Below, in pieces: positions 14,955 to 23,308 of a DNA stretch of 32,190 nt. A model generated the notes under the pieces. That model was given only the letters and a program-made list of their open reading frames with translations. It was not told the DNA's origin and did no database searches. The first letter of the stretch is position 1; each line of letters begins with the position of its first letter. The stretch is from an uncultured Collinsella sp. (GTDB taxonomy: Bacteria; Actinomycetota; Coriobacteriia; Coriobacteriales; Coriobacteriaceae): assembly GCA_902493125.1 (NCBI GenBank), contig CABUOF010000022.1, positions 1 through 32,190 on the forward strand, read 5' to 3'. A program made the position numbers and the translations under genes.

Positions 14955-15353
14955 ATGAACCTTACAGACCCGATCGCAGATATGCTTACGCGCATCCGTA
15001 ACGCTAACTCTGTGAACAAGGCCACGGTCTCCATGCCGAGCAGCAAGAAGCTCGTCGAGATCGCTCGTGTTCTGCACGAGGAGGGCTACATCGAGGGCTA
15101 CGATGTCGAGGACACCGTTCCCCAGAAGACTCTGCACATCACGCTTAAGTATGGTCCCAAGAAGGCTAAGGTCATCAACGGCATCCGCCGCATTTCCAAG
15201 CCGGGCCTGCGTAAGTACACCGGCGTTGCCGACATGCCCCGCGTCCGCGGTGGCCTTGGTACCGCCATTATTTCCACCAGCCATGGCGTCATGACCGACC
15301 GCGATGCTCGCAAGCACAACGTCGGCGGCGAGATCATCGCTTACGTCTGGTAA
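14955..15353 (+). CDS. rpsH: Ribosomal protein uS8
   Basis: Small-subunit platform protein that binds the central domain of 16S rRNA; in E. coli it also represses the spc operon. It starts MNLTDPIADMLTRIRNAN and ends with the conserved ISTSHGVMTDRDARKHNVGG motif. It is 132 aa, as usual. GAAGGAGA is the ribosome binding site. Confidence 0.97.
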   Translation: MNLTDPIADMLTRIRNANSVNKATVSMPSSKKLVEIARVLHEEGYIEGYDVEDTVPQKTLHITLKYGPKKAKVINGIRRISKPGLRKYTGVADMPRVRGGLGTAIISTSHGVMTDRDARKHNVGGEIIAYVW

Positions 15354-15386
15354 TTCGCTCGGTAGGTAGAAGGAAAGGAGATCACC

Positions 15387-15923
15387 GTGTCTCGTATCGG
15401 TAATAAGCCTGTCCAGATTCCCGCCGGAGTCGAAGTGGCAGTCAACGGCAACAACGTTGTCGTCAAGGGCCCCAAGGGCCAGCTCGAGCTCGATGTCTTT
15501 GAGAAGCTCGCTATCAACGTCGAGGACAACGTCCTCACCGTTTCCCGTCCCGACGACGAGCGTGAGACCCGTGCCCGCCACGGCCTCACCCGCGCCCTCA
15601 TCCACAACATGGTTGTTGGCGTTTCCGAGGGCTTCGAGAAGAAGCTCGAGCTCGCCGGCGTCGGTTACCGCGTGCAGCAGAAGGGCAAGAACCTCGAGTT
15701 CTCCCTGGGCTTCTCGCACCCCGTGATCGTCGAGGCTCCCGAGGGCATCACCTTCGAGGTTCCCGACAACACCCACGTGAACGTCAAGGGTATCAACAAG
15801 CAGCAGGTCGGTCAGATCGCCGCTGAGATCCGCGGCCATCGTCCTCCCGAGCCTTACAAGGGCAAGGGTATCCACTACGTTGGCGAGCACATCCGCCGCA
15901 AGCTGGGTAAGGCCGCCAAGTAG
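15387..15923 (+). CDS. rplF: Ribosomal protein uL6
   Basis: Large-subunit protein near the factor-binding site. The sequence begins SRIGNKPVQIPAGVEV and ends with the family signature RPPEPYKGKGIHY and a basic tail. It is 178 aa. The start is GTG at 15387 with AAAGGAGA upstream, 33 bp after rpsH. Confidence 0.97.
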   Translation: MSRIGNKPVQIPAGVEVAVNGNNVVVKGPKGQLELDVFEKLAINVEDNVLTVSRPDDERETRARHGLTRALIHNMVVGVSEGFEKKLELAGVGYRVQQKGKNLEFSLGFSHPVIVEAPEGITFEVPDNTHVNVKGINKQQVGQIAAEIRGHRPPEPYKGKGIHYVGEHIRRKLGKAAK

Positions 15924-15948
15924 TCGTAACCGACTCACTCGCATAAGA

Positions 15949-15970
15949 CCAGCACCCCGTCAGGTGCTGG
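15949..15970 (+). other. Intercistronic hairpin rplF-rplR
   Basis: CCAGCACC (15949-15956) pairs perfectly with GGTGCTGG (15963-15970) around the loop CCGTCA. The nearest T-run (CTTTTT) is 10 nt later and just before the rplR ribosome binding site, so this is a weak attenuator at most. Confidence 0.5.
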
Positions 15971-15998
15971 CAAGATCAACCTTTTTAGGAGTTTACGT

Positions 15999-16367
15999 AT
16001 GAACAAGCATAAGGCGAAGCTGGAAGGCCTCAAGCGTCGTCAGCGTCGTGTTCGCGGCAAGGTCTCGGGTACCTCCGAGCGTCCGCGTCTTCGCGTGACC
16101 CGTACTAACGCCAACATCTATGCCCAGATCATCGACGACAGCAAGGGCTCCAGCCTGACGCTCGTCTCTGCCTCGACCCTCGAGGCCGAGTTCAAGGGCA
16201 CCCACACCTCGAACAAGGAGGCTGCGGAGAAGGTCGGTCAGCTCGTTGGCAAGCGCGCCATCGAGGCCGGCATCACCAAGGTCGCCTTCGATCGCGGTGG
16301 CCGTATCTACCATGGCCGCGTCAAGGCCCTCGCCGACGGTGCTCGTGCCGCCGGTCTCGAGTTCTAG
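15999..16367 (+). CDS. rplR: Ribosomal protein uL18
   Basis: 5S rRNA-binding large-subunit protein. It has a basic N-terminus (KRRQRRVRGKVSGTSERPRL), then VTRTNANIYAQIIDDSKG, and ends FDRGGRIYHGRVKALADGARAAGLEF as in the family. It is 122 aa. TTAGGAG lies before the ATG; the rpsE start is 14 bp downstream. Confidence 0.97.
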   Translation: MNKHKAKLEGLKRRQRRVRGKVSGTSERPRLRVTRTNANIYAQIIDDSKGSSLTLVSASTLEAEFKGTHTSNKEAAEKVGQLVGKRAIEAGITKVAFDRGGRIYHGRVKALADGARAAGLEF

Positions 16368-16381
16368 GAGGTATGTAGCAC

Positions 16382-16906
16382 ATGGCTCGTAATCAGAAGC
16401 AGCAGCGCGAGGCCTCCGAGTTCGAGGAGCGCGTCGTTTACATCAACCGCGTGTCGAAGACCGTCAAGGGTGGTCGTCGCATGAGCCTCGTCGCTCTCGT
16501 CGTCGTTGGCGACGGCAAGGGCAACGTCGGCGTTGGCATGGGCAAGTCCGCTGAGGTGCCCATGGCCATCTCCAAGGCATCTCTCGATGCCAAGAAGAAC
16601 ATGTTCCACGTGCCGGTGACCGAGCAGGGCACCATCCCGCACGAGGTTCTCGGCCACTTTGGTGCCGGCCGCATCATCATCAAGCCCGCTGTCGAGGGTA
16701 CCGGCGTTATCGCCGGCGGCGCTGTGCGTCCCCTCTTTGAGCTTGCTGGCATCAAGAACGTCCTGTCCAAGTCCCTCGGTACCGACAACGGCCTCAACAT
16801 CATCAAGGCTGCCGTCGAGGGCCTCAAGGAGCTCTCCAGCCCTGAGGACGTCGCGGCTCGCCGTGGCCTGACGGTCTCCGAGATGTTCGTCGGTAAGGAG
16901 AACTAA
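16382..16906 (+). CDS. rpsE: Ribosomal protein uS5
   Basis: Small-subunit protein with roles in decoding accuracy. An S5 dsRNA-binding-like N-terminal domain (FEERVVYINRVSKTVKGGRR, then GDGKGNVGVGMGKSAEVP) precedes the C-terminal domain (GAGRIIIKPAVEGTGVIAGG). It is 174 aa. TAGGAGG is upstream, and only 2 bp separate it from rpmD. Confidence 0.97.
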   Translation: MARNQKQQREASEFEERVVYINRVSKTVKGGRRMSLVALVVVGDGKGNVGVGMGKSAEVPMAISKASLDAKKNMFHVPVTEQGTIPHEVLGHFGAGRIIIKPAVEGTGVIAGGAVRPLFELAGIKNVLSKSLGTDNGLNIIKAAVEGLKELSSPEDVAARRGLTVSEMFVGKEN

Positions 16907-16908
16907 GC

Positions 16909-17091
16909 ATGGCTGACACCATCAAGATCAAGCAGGTCCGCAGCACCAACGGTTGCAAGCAGGACCAGGTCCGTACTGTCCGTGCCCTCGGTCTCCACAG
17001 GATCCGCGAGGTTCGCGAGATTGCTGACAACGAGTCCGTCCGCGGCATGATCTTCAAGGTCAAGCACCTTGTCGAGATTGTAGAGGAGTAG
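16909..17091 (+). CDS. rpmD: Ribosomal protein uL30
   Basis: Small large-subunit protein of 60 aa. It shows the L30 pattern IKIKQVRSTNGCKQDQ, VRALGLHRI and a hydrophobic C-terminal strand (FKVKHLVEIVEE). It begins 2 bp after rpsE and ends 3 bp before rplO, so translation is probably coupled. Confidence 0.95.
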   Translation: MADTIKIKQVRSTNGCKQDQVRTVRALGLHRIREVREIADNESVRGMIFKVKHLVEIVEE

Positions 17092-17094
17092 CAA

Positions 17095-17544
17095 ATGCAG
17101 CTTCACGATCTTACTCCCGCGCCCGGTTCCACCAAGAACCGCAAGCGCGTCGGCCGTGGCAATTCTTCGGGTCACGGCACCACTTCTGGCCGCGGTCAGA
17201 AGGGCCAGGGTTCCCGCTCTGGCGGCACCAAGGGTGCCGGCTTCGAGGGTGGCCAGACTCCGCTGGCTATGCGCCTGCCCAAGCTTCCGGGCTTCCGTAA
17301 CCCCCGTCGTATCGAGTACACCGCTGTTAACGTTGAGCGTCTCGAGCGTAAGTTCGAGGACGGCGCTGTGATCGACGGTGCCGCTCTTAAGGCCGCTCGC
17401 ATCACCAAGAGCGAGTTCGAGCCCGTCAAGGTGCTCGGCAATGGTGAGCTCACCAAGAAGTTCACGGTCAAGGTCGACAAGGTCAGCGCTTCTGCGCAGG
17501 CCAAGATCGAGGCCGCCGGCGGAAAGGTCGAGCTGCCGTGCTAA
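17095..17544 (+). CDS. rplO: Ribosomal protein uL15
   Basis: Large-subunit assembly protein, 149 aa. The N-terminal Gly/Arg-rich RNA-binding tail (KRVGRGNSSGHGTTSGRGQ) is typical, followed by FEGGQTPLAMRLPKLPGFRN. Its stop codon overlaps the secY GTG start by 7 bp. Confidence 0.97.
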   Translation: MQLHDLTPAPGSTKNRKRVGRGNSSGHGTTSGRGQKGQGSRSGGTKGAGFEGGQTPLAMRLPKLPGFRNPRRIEYTAVNVERLERKFEDGAVIDGAALKAARITKSEFEPVKVLGNGELTKKFTVKVDKVSASAQAKIEAAGGKVELPC

Positions 17545-18824
17545 ATGGTCTTAAGAATGCTTTCCGCATCAAAGAATTGCGCGAAAAGATTCTTTTTACC
17601 ATAGCTATGCTCGTCGTGTACCGCATTGGTGCGCACGTTCCTGTGCCCGGCATTCCCTTCCAGGGGATGCTGGGCCTTTTCTCGACCGATAACAATTCGG
17701 TCGGCGCAGGTGCTATGGCCCTCCTGAATCTTTTCTCTGGCGGCGCGTTGAGCTATGTGTCGGTGTTTTCGCTGGGCATCATGCCTTACATCACCAGCTC
17801 GATCATCCTCCAGATGCTCCAGGCCGTCGTGCCTTCCCTGCATGAGCTTGCCCGCGAGGGCGAGGTCGGTCAGACCAAGATTACGCAGTATTCGCGTTAC
17901 CTCACCTTGGCTCTGGCAATCCTCAACTCCGTGGGTTACCTCTTCCTCTTTAAGAGCTTCGGCATCAGCTTCAATGGCGCCGGCGCTCCCGAGATCATCT
18001 TCGACCTCATGATTGTCGGTACGCTCACCGCGGGCGCCATGCTGATCATGTGGATTGGTGAGCTCATCACCCAGCGCGGTATCGGCAATGGCATGTCGCT
18101 GATCATCTTTGCGAACATCATGGCCGGTCTGCCGCAGGCTATCTTCTCCAGCACTGAGGGCAATGCCGGTGGCATCATCACCATGGTGATCATCTGCGCC
18201 ATCATTCTGCTGGTTATCCCGCTGATTGTTTTCCTTGAGCGCGGCCAGCGCCGCATCCCGGTCTCCTACGCCAAGCGCGTCGTGGGCCGTCGCATGATGG
18301 GTGGCCAGACCACCTACCTGCCCATCAAGGTCAACACCGCGGGTGTCGTGCCGATCATCTTCGCTTCGGCGCTGCTGTACTTCCCGGCTCAGATTGCCGT
18401 GTTCTTCCCCGGCATCGGCTGGATTCAGGCAGTTGCCTCCGCGCTTTCGACCGGTTGGCTCAACTGGGTGCTTAACGTTGTCCTCATCGTGTTCTTCGCG
18501 TACTTCTACACCTCCATGGTGTTCAACCCCGATGACACGGCCGATAACCTTAAGAAGCAGGGCGGCTTTATTCCGGGCGTCCGTCCGGGTAGGGCTACCG
18601 CGGCCTACATCAAGAACGCGCTTAACAAGATCACGCTTCCCAGCGCTGTCTTTTTGGCGCTCATCGCCATCGTGCCTTCGATCATCTTCTCCTTCACGGG
18701 TAACCATCTGATCCAGGCATTTGGCGGCACGTCCATCCTCATCATGGTCGGCGTCGTGCTCGACACGGTCGATAAGCTCGAAGGCCAGATCAAGATGTAT
18801 GATTACGATGGATTCTTTAAATAG
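17538..18824 (+). CDS. secY: Preprotein translocase channel subunit SecY
   Basis: Inner-membrane core of the Sec translocon, forming the channel with SecE and SecG. Ten hydrophobic segments can be followed through 428 aa. Signature stretches include HVPVPGI near residue 33, SLGIMPYITSSIILQML, and the cytoplasmic loop RRIPVSYAKRVVGRR followed by YLPIKVNTAGVVPIIFASA. The GTG start at 17538 overlaps rplO by 7 bp; GGAAAGG is about 10 nt upstream. An ATG at 17545 is out of frame. Confidence 0.97.
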   Translation: MLNGLKNAFRIKELREKILFTIAMLVVYRIGAHVPVPGIPFQGMLGLFSTDNNSVGAGAMALLNLFSGGALSYVSVFSLGIMPYITSSIILQMLQAVVPSLHELAREGEVGQTKITQYSRYLTLALAILNSVGYLFLFKSFGISFNGAGAPEIIFDLMIVGTLTAGAMLIMWIGELITQRGIGNGMSLIIFANIMAGLPQAIFSSTEGNAGGIITMVIICAIILLVIPLIVFLERGQRRIPVSYAKRVVGRRMMGGQTTYLPIKVNTAGVVPIIFASALLYFPAQIAVFFPGIGWIQAVASALSTGWLNWVLNVVLIVFFAYFYTSMVFNPDDTADNLKKQGGFIPGVRPGRATAAYIKNALNKITLPSAVFLALIAIVPSIIFSFTGNHLIQAFGGTSILIMVGVVLDTVDKLEGQIKMYDYDGFFK

Positions 18825-18842
18825 GCTAGAGGAGGATTGCTC

Positions 18843-19469
18843 ATGAACCTCGTATTGCTCGGAGCTCCGGGTGCCGGTAAGGGCACCGTCGCACAGGAGC
18901 TCGTCGCCGAGTTTGGCGTCGCCCATATTTCCACGGGCGACCTGCTGCGTGCTGCCGTCAAGGGTGGCACCGAGCTTGGTATTCAGGCTAAGAAGTACAT
19001 GGACGCTGGCGAGCTCGTTCCCGACCAGCTCGTGATCGACCTTGTCAAGGAGCGCCTTGCCGCCGATGACGCCCAGCAGGGCTTCATCCTCGACGGCTTC
19101 CCGCGCAACACCGCCCAGGCTGTGACGCTCGATTCCGAGCTCTCCGCCATGGGTCGCGAGATCGATTGCGCCCTTCTGGTCGATGTGGCCCCCGAGGTCA
19201 TTATCGATCGTCTGTCTTCGCGTCGCACCTGCCGCGCCTGCGGTTACACCGGCACTGCTGCCGATGCCACCTGCCCCAAGTGCGGTGGCGAGATGTATCA
19301 GCGCGACGACGACAAGCCCGAGACCATCAAGAACCGTCTCGACGTCTACGAGAAGTCCACGAGCCCGCTCGTCGACTACTATCGTGGCCAGGGTCTGCTC
19401 AAGTCGGTCAACGGTGACCAGGCTCGCGAGACCGTGTACGGGGATGTCAAAGAGGCTCTCGGTCTATGA
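18843..19469 (+). CDS. adk: Adenylate kinase (zinc-lid form)
   Basis: Cytosolic enzyme interconverting ATP + AMP and 2 ADP. The P-loop is GAPGAGKGT (residues 7-15), with FILDGFPRN (81-89) for AMP binding. The long lid carries a four-Cys zinc site: Cys130, Cys133, Cys144, Cys147. It is 208 aa. ATG at 18843 is preferred over TTG at 18837 because GAGGAGG then has normal spacing. Its TGA stop overlaps the map ATG (ATGA). Confidence 0.97.
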   Translation: MNLVLLGAPGAGKGTVAQELVAEFGVAHISTGDLLRAAVKGGTELGIQAKKYMDAGELVPDQLVIDLVKERLAADDAQQGFILDGFPRNTAQAVTLDSELSAMGREIDCALLVDVAPEVIIDRLSSRRTCRACGYTGTAADATCPKCGGEMYQRDDDKPETIKNRLDVYEKSTSPLVDYYRGQGLLKSVNGDQARETVYGDVKEALGL

Positions 19470-20254
19470 TCAAGATTAAGTCTGCAACGCAAATCGAGCA
19501 GATGAAGAAGGCAGGAGCGCTATCTAAGATGGCGCTCCGCCACGTTGGAGCCATGGTGCGCCCCGGCGTTTCGACTTTTGAGCTCGATCAGCTCGCGGAG
19601 CAGATTATCCGCATGCATGGCGGCACCCCTGCCTTTAAGGGTTACGGCGGGTTCCCGGGGACCATTTGCGCATCGATCAACGATGCCGTGGTCCACGGTA
19701 TTCCCAACCCTGACATGATCCTGCGCGATGGCGATATCATCTCCATCGATACGGGAGCCGTTGTCGACGGTTGGGTCGGCGATAACGCATGGACGTTTTT
19801 CGTCGGCACCCCCACGCCCGAAGCCAAGGCTTTGTGTGAGGTCACGCGCGATTGCCTTAAGGCTGCCATCGAGCAGGCTGTTCCCGGTAACCATATCGGG
19901 GACGTCGGTTATGCCGTTCAGTCCCTCGCTGAGTCTCACGGTTACGGCGTGCTTCGTGATTATGTTGGCCATGGCATTGGCCGCGTGATGCACGAGGACC
20001 CCAACGTTCCTAACTATGGAAAGAAGGGGAGGGGCGTTCGCCTCCAGGCCGGCATGGTCATTGCCATCGAGCCGATGGTTACGATGGGTTCCAACCATGT
20101 AAGCACGGGCTCCGACGGTTGGATTGTTACGACCAACGACCACCTGCCCGCCGCGCACTATGAGAACACCGTCGCCATTACCAATGACGGTCCGGTGATT
20201 CTCACCACGGATGCGCAAGGTGCTTGGTGTTCCTTGCAGGGCGGTGAAATGTAG
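19466..20254 (+). CDS. map: Methionine aminopeptidase, type I
   Basis: Removes the N-terminal methionine of new proteins in the cytoplasm. All metal ligands of type I enzymes are seen: Asp95, Asp106, His169, Glu202 and Glu233, with the substrate-binding His77 in VVHGIPN. It is 262 aa, close to the E. coli enzyme. It overlaps adk by 4 bp, so translation is coupled. Confidence 0.97.
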   Translation: MIKIKSATQIEQMKKAGALSKMALRHVGAMVRPGVSTFELDQLAEQIIRMHGGTPAFKGYGGFPGTICASINDAVVHGIPNPDMILRDGDIISIDTGAVVDGWVGDNAWTFFVGTPTPEAKALCEVTRDCLKAAIEQAVPGNHIGDVGYAVQSLAESHGYGVLRDYVGHGIGRVMHEDPNVPNYGKKGRGVRLQAGMVIAIEPMVTMGSNHVSTGSDGWIVTTNDHLPAAHYENTVAITNDGPVILTTDAQGAWCSLQGGEM

Positions 20255-20329
20255 GGCTTTCGTTAAACGCATGCCTTAACATTTCAAATGTAACAAGTTC
20301 CACTTAGTTGTGGAGCCATTACGAAGTTA

Positions 20330-20358
20330 TTACGATGCGTACATACGTGTTGTAGAAT
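20330..20358 (+). promoter_or_regulatory. Candidate promoter for infA and the alpha operon
   Basis: In the 143-bp AT-rich gap between map and infA, TTACGA (20330-20335) and TAGAAT (20353-20358) are 17 bp apart. The -10 fits well, the -35 is weak. It would give infA and downstream genes a promoter separate from the spc genes. Confidence 0.4.
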
Positions 20359-20397
20359 ACTCAATCGCTGTCGTTTTCTAGAGAAAGATGATTGCTT

Positions 20398-20616
20398 GTG
20401 AAGAAGGAAGACGCAATTGAGCTCGAGGGTACGGTAAAGGAACCGCTGCCCAATGCCATGTTTAAGGTCGAGCTCGAGAACGGTCATTCGGTTCTGTGCA
20501 ACATTTCTGGCAAGATCCGAATGAATTACATCCGTATTCTCCCCGGTGACAGGGTTGTCGTGGAGCTTTCCCCGTACGACCTGACCCGCGGCCGCATCAC
20601 CTATCGCTACAAATAG
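20398..20616 (+). CDS. infA: Translation initiation factor IF-1
   Basis: OB-fold factor that occupies the 30S A site during initiation. The sequence KKEDAIELEGTVKEPLPNAMFKV then ISGKIRMNYIRILPGDRV and DLTRGRITYRYK is unmistakable. The GTG at 20398 gives the usual 72 aa; a TTG at 20392 would add two residues. The ribosome binding site is weak (AGAAAGATG). Confidence 0.96.
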   Translation: MKKEDAIELEGTVKEPLPNAMFKVELENGHSVLCNISGKIRMNYIRILPGDRVVVELSPYDLTRGRITYRYK

Positions 20617-20766
20617 CGGCACGCATACACGCACTCCATTTCCGGCTGCAGGCTTAGCTCAACCTACGGTCGGATTGTGTGTGAAGACCAGCCATAGTTT
20701 TAAACGCCTGCGGCTGGGCGAGTAGATAGTAGGGAAGTAGTTTGAGCGCTACCGAAAGGAAGAACG
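20617..20766 (+). promoter_or_regulatory. 150-bp gap infA-rpmJ
   Basis: No gene is seen. CCAGCC (20688-20693) can pair with GGCTGG (20712-20717) around an 18-nt loop. The gap ends with GAAAGGAAG before rpmJ. It may be a leader for the rpmJ-rpsM-rpsK-rpsD-rpoA-rplQ genes, but the pairing is short. Confidence 0.25.
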
Positions 20767-20880
20767 ATGAAGGTACGTCCTTCGGTCAAGAAGATGTGCG
20801 ATAAGTGCAAAATCATTAGGCGCCATGGCAAGGTCCTCGTCATTTGCGAGAACCCCCGTCATAAGCAGCGTCAGGGTTAA
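20767..20880 (+). CDS. rpmJ: Ribosomal protein bL36
   Basis: The smallest large-subunit protein, 37 aa, reading MKVRPSVKKMCDKCKIIRR and ending HKQRQG. It is the zinc-binding form with Cys11, Cys14, Cys27 and His32. GAAAGGAAG precedes the ATG. It is followed after 14 bp by rpsM. Confidence 0.96.
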   Translation: MKVRPSVKKMCDKCKIIRRHGKVLVICENPRHKQRQG

Positions 20881-20894
20881 GAGAGGAGACTACG

Positions 20895-21269
20895 TTGGCC
20901 CGTATTAATGGTGTCGACCTCCCGCGTGAGAAGCGCGTTGAGATCGGTCTGACCTACATTTACGGCATCGGCCGCACCACTGCGACGAAGATCTGCGTCG
21001 AGTGCAACGTTAACGTGGATACGCGCGTTAAGGACCTCACCGAGGATGAGGTTAACGCCATCCGCGATTATATCGATAAGAACCAGATCATGGTTGAGGG
21101 CGACCTCCGCCGTGAGCGCAACCAGAACGTCAAGCGCCTTATGGACATCGGCTGCAACCGCGGCCTTCGTCACCGCAAGGGCCTCCCGGTCCGCGGCCAG
21201 CGCACCCACACTAACGCTCGTACCCGCAAGGGCCCGAAGCGTCAGATCGGTGCTAAGAAGAAGAAATAA
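20895..21269 (+). CDS. rpsM: Ribosomal protein uS13
   Basis: Small-subunit head protein contacting the P-site tRNA. It begins ARINGVDLPREKRVEIGLTYIYGIG and carries the conserved GLRHRKGLPVRGQRTHTNART near the basic C-terminus. It is 124 aa. The start is TTG at 20895 with GAGAGGAG upstream. Confidence 0.97.
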   Translation: MARINGVDLPREKRVEIGLTYIYGIGRTTATKICVECNVNVDTRVKDLTEDEVNAIRDYIDKNQIMVEGDLRRERNQNVKRLMDIGCNRGLRHRKGLPVRGQRTHTNARTRKGPKRQIGAKKKK

Positions 21270-21283
21270 GGAGCGCTAGATAG

Positions 21284-21688
21284 ATGGCTACTGCTAAGAA
21301 GAACGTTCGCGCTGCCCGTCTGAAGCGCGCGGACCGTAAGAACATTTCCGTGGGCCAGGCTCACATTCGTTCTACGTTCAACAACACGATCGTTTCGATC
21401 ACCGATCCCCAGGGCAACGTCATTTCCTGGAAGTCGGCTGGCCAGGTGGGCTTCAAGGGCTCCCGTAAGTCCACGCCGTTCGCTGCCCAGATGGCTGCCG
21501 AGGCTGCTGCCAAGCAGGCCATGGAGCACGGTATGAAGAAGGTTTCCGTCTTCGTCAAGGGCCCCGGCTCCGGTCGTGAGACCGCCATCCGCTCCCTCCA
21601 GGCTGCTGGCCTCGAGGTCTCGAGCATCCAGGACAAGACCCCCATTCCGCACAACGGCTGCCGCCCCAAGAAGCGTCGCCGCGTGTAA
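21284..21688 (+). CDS. rpsK: Ribosomal protein uS11
   Basis: Small-subunit platform protein, 134 aa. It shows GQAHIRSTFNNTIVSITD, WKSAGQVGFKGSRKSTPFAA and the conserved end DKTPIPHNGCRPKKRRRV. It lies 14 bp after rpsM and 19 bp before rpsD. Confidence 0.97.
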   Translation: MATAKKNVRAARLKRADRKNISVGQAHIRSTFNNTIVSITDPQGNVISWKSAGQVGFKGSRKSTPFAAQMAAEAAAKQAMEHGMKKVSVFVKGPGSGRETAIRSLQAAGLEVSSIQDKTPIPHNGCRPKKRRRV

Positions 21689-21707
21689 CTGAAAGGATCG
21701 TATCAAT

Positions 21708-22304
21708 ATGGCAATCGACAGGACTCCTGTTCTTAAGCGCTGCCGTCAGCTCGGGATCGATCCCGCTGAGCTCGGTTACAGCAGCAAGAAGGAATCTATC
21801 CGTCAGCCCAAGCGCCGTCGCAAGGAATCTGAGTACGGCATGCAGCTGCGCGAGAAGCAGAAGGTCAAGTTCATCTATGGCGTTCTGGAGAAGCAGTTCC
21901 ACGGCTACTTCAACAAGGCCCGCAAGATGAACGGCGTCACCGGTGAGAACCTCATGATCATCCTTGAGTCTCGCCTCGACAACGTCGTCTTCCGTCTTGG
22001 CTTCGCTCGCACCCGCAAAGAGGCTCGTCAGTCCGTCCGTCACGGTCACTTCACCGTGAACGGCAAGCGCGTGGACATCCCGTCCTACCGCGTCAAGGCC
22101 GGCGACGTCGTCGCTGTCGGCGAGAAGTTCCGTGACCTCCTCCCCATCAAGGAGGCCCTGATTTCCTCCGAGCGCTTTGAGGTCCCTGGCTGGCTCGAGG
22201 TCGATATCGAGAAGCTGTCTGGTAACGTGCTCGCTCTGCCGACGCGTGAGCAGATCAGCGGTGATATCAACGAGCAGCTCATCGTCGAGCTCTACTCTAA
22301 GTAG
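21708..22304 (+). CDS. rpsD: Ribosomal protein uS4
   Basis: Primary 16S rRNA binder that nucleates 30S assembly and often regulates the alpha operon. It has the N-terminal region KRCRQLGIDPAEL and the S4 domain (LESRLDNVVFRLGFARTRKEARQ, then GHFTVNGKRVDIPSY). It is 198 aa. The N-terminal four-Cys zinc site of some S4 proteins is absent (only one Cys there). Confidence 0.97.
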   Translation: MAIDRTPVLKRCRQLGIDPAELGYSSKKESIRQPKRRRKESEYGMQLREKQKVKFIYGVLEKQFHGYFNKARKMNGVTGENLMIILESRLDNVVFRLGFARTRKEARQSVRHGHFTVNGKRVDIPSYRVKAGDVVAVGEKFRDLLPIKEALISSERFEVPGWLEVDIEKLSGNVLALPTREQISGDINEQLIVELYSK

Positions 22305-22336
22305 TCCATCCGGGCTGCTGAGGCTGGAGGTAATAC

Positions 22337-23278
22337 ATGTCAGAATTCATTAGGCCTCAGGTTCAGGTCGAAGAGATCAACGAGACGTCTGCTCGTGTCT
22401 CCGTCGAGCCGCTCGAGCGTGGTTACGGCGATACGCTGGGTAACTCCCTTCGTCGCGTTCTTCTGTCCTCGCTCGAGGGTGCCGCCGTCGAGGCTATTCA
22501 GATCGATGGTGCACAGCACGAGTTCATGACCATCCCTAACATGGTCGAGGATGTCACCGACATCGTCCTGAATGTCAAGGGTCTTGTCTTCAGGGCTCTC
22601 GGCACGACCGACGAGGCGACCGCCACCATTTCGGTTGACGGCCCCTGCGAGGTCACCGGTGCGGACTTCTTTATTCCGTCCGAGTTTGAGCTGGTTAACC
22701 CCGAGCAGCACATCGCTACGCTCACCGAGGGTGGCCATCTCACCATGAGCATGCGCATCGGCTATGGCCGCGGCTATGTTTCTGGCGAGGCCAACAAGCG
22801 CGACAACGATCCCATCGGTGTGATCCACGTCGACTCGCTGTACTCGCCGGTTTCCCGTTGCGCCAAGCTCGTTGAGGCTTGCCGTGTCGGTCAGCACACC
22901 GACTACGACCGCCTTGTCCTCGAGATCGAGACCAACGGCTCCATCGCCCCGCGCGACGCCGTGGTCCAGGCTGCCAATATCATCAACCAGCATATGGCCG
23001 CCTTTATGAACCTTGCCGAGACCCCCGAGGTCGAGGAGGAGGCTTCGATCTTCGCTCCCGAGGTCACCAACGACAACGCCGAGCTGGACAAGCAGATCGA
23101 GGATCTGGACCTTTCCGTCCGTTCCTACAACTGCCTTAAGCGCGCCAGCATTCACTCGGTCCGTCAGCTCGTTGAGTTCTCGGAGAACGATCTGCTCAAC
23201 ATCCGTAACTTCGGTGTTAAGTCGATCGAGGAAGTGAAGGACAAGCTTGAGTCCATGGGCCTGAGCCTGAAGGCTTAA
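22337..23278 (+). CDS. rpoA: RNA polymerase alpha subunit
   Basis: Scaffold of RNA polymerase. The N-terminal dimerisation domain contains PLERGYGDTLGNSLRRVLLSS; the C-terminal domain (from about residue 245) contains DLDLSVRSYNCLKRASIHSV and IRNFGVKSIEEVKDKL, used for promoter UP elements and activators. It is 313 aa, standard length. GGAGGTAA lies upstream of the ATG. Confidence 0.97.
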   Translation: MSEFIRPQVQVEEINETSARVSVEPLERGYGDTLGNSLRRVLLSSLEGAAVEAIQIDGAQHEFMTIPNMVEDVTDIVLNVKGLVFRALGTTDEATATISVDGPCEVTGADFFIPSEFELVNPEQHIATLTEGGHLTMSMRIGYGRGYVSGEANKRDNDPIGVIHVDSLYSPVSRCAKLVEACRVGQHTDYDRLVLEIETNGSIAPRDAVVQAANIINQHMAAFMNLAETPEVEEEASIFAPEVTNDNAELDKQIEDLDLSVRSYNCLKRASIHSVRQLVEFSENDLLNIRNFGVKSIEEVKDKLESMGLSLKA

Positions 23279-23308
23279 TGCTTCGCATATTTGAGGAGAA
23301 ACTAGACC

